Shown: piece after piece, positions 12,487 through 12,662 of the stretch
Layout: the number at the start of each line of letters is the position of its first letter
How positions within the stretch are numbered: position 1 is the stretch's first letter
NCBI GenBank assembly: GCA_964361435.1
Contig: CAYIAN010000014.1
Span: forward strand, 1 to 12,662
Length of the DNA stretch: 12,662 nt
Source: GWA2-46-10 sp964361435
GTDB lineage: Bacteria > Patescibacteriota > Minisyncoccia > UBA6257 > Colwellbacteraceae
Direction: 5' to 3'
The notes under the pieces: model-generated
What the model saw: only the letters and a program-made list of their open reading frames with translations
Told to the model about the DNA's origin: nothing
The model's database searches: none
Position numbers and translations under genes: made by a program

Positions 12487-12656
12487 ATGTGATACAAGAG
12501 CCCCTAGATACGGGGTTTTGTCGTCTCTGGGAGAACCTGGATAGCCTCTGCCGCTTCAAAAATCCACTCAGAGAGCTGATTCCAACTTTGACGTATGATG
12601 CCCACGATATTGACTTATCTGATGTTTTGTGGCATACAGATACTACGTTCTTTGAG
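12487..12656 (+). repeat. Conserved inter-module block, copy 3
   Basis: It starts ATGTGATAC and includes a C4/G4 hairpin (about 12501-12518, GCCCC with GGGG then TTTTG), CTTCAAAAATCCAC shared with copy 1 except for its surroundings, the invariant 20-mer at 12573-12592, CCCAC at 12601-12605, a TTGACT promoter and GTTCTTTGAG (12647-12656). It leads into a fourth module cut off by the window edge. Confidence 0.85.
12610..12638 (+). promoter_or_regulatory. Promoter of a fourth module at the right edge
   Basis: TTGACT (12610-12615), 17 bases, then CATACA (12633-12638) preceded by TGG. The -10 is weaker than in module 2. A boxA-like GTTCTTTGAG begins at 12647, 14 bases after the start of the -10, so a further leader and gene are expected beyond 12662. 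Confidence 0.5.
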
Positions 12657-12662
12657 ATTTCC

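Noticed and set aside
11074..12592. CRISPR-like array because of the repeated 20-mer
   Set aside because: Only three copies about 740-760 bases apart with genes between them; no short regular spacers and no cas genes.
10988..12656. Integron cassette array with attC sites
   Set aside because: Each module has its own promoter and terminators. I see no attC-type core sites (GTTRRRY with RYYYAAC) pairing around the ORFs and no integrase.

Overview
The left 10.5 kb looks like the chromosome of a Candidate Phyla Radiation (Patescibacteria) bacterium, probably Parcubacteria-like. The grounds are the gene set and order (secG, a membrane-anchored oligopeptide-binding-like protein, tRNA-Leu, RNase J, three aminoacyl-tRNA synthetases, smpB, ssrA), very tight spacing, an archaeal/eukaryal-type IleRS, and promoters so close to start codons that several mRNAs would be leaderless. 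The lineage is inferred from protein character; no search was run. The code is standard, with no in-frame TGA in the long genes.

Layout, left to right. 1-197 is the C-terminal part of a small membrane protein of the phage-holin-4-2 (YvlD-like) family. 205-426 is secG. 437-2038 is an ABC-type peptide-binding protein. 2155-2238 is tRNA-Leu(CAG), followed after 10 bases by rnj (2249-4021). trpS (4052-5032) and ileS (5063-7972) follow. argS lies on the minus strand (7973-9679), its stop codon abutting that of ileS. smpB (9752-10198) diverges from argS and abuts tmRNA (10199-10545). Together this is an RNA and translation housekeeping block: tRNA charging, RNA decay, ribosome rescue and protein export.

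Right of the tmRNA (10549-12662) the DNA changes character. Three small expression modules follow one another at a period of about 740-760 bases, and a fourth starts at the right edge. A module has a promoter (TTGACT, 17 bases, TGG-TATCTT-like), a GTTCTTTGA box that resembles the boxA antitermination element, a structured leader that in two of three modules is the same hairpin with compensatory base changes and a conserved loop, a strong Shine-Dalgarno site, small ORF(s), a long hairpin, a second C4/G4 hairpin with or near a T-run, and a conserved spacer holding the invariant 20-mer GAGCTGATTCCAACTTTGAC. The cargo ORFs are richer in G/C at third codon positions than the housekeeping genes. They encode an unknown 77-residue protein, a 131-residue lipoprotein that I recall as resembling lipoproteins of actinobacterial phages, and a 28-residue Cys/Trp-rich peptide coupled to a three-helix membrane protein.

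My reading is that the region beyond ssrA is an acquired island, possibly integrated at the tmRNA 3' end, in which unrelated foreign genes sit in a standard moron-like expression cassette with shared RNA control. I do not recognise this arrangement as a described system. No integrase, capsid or other phage gene is in the window, so the mobile origin is inference.
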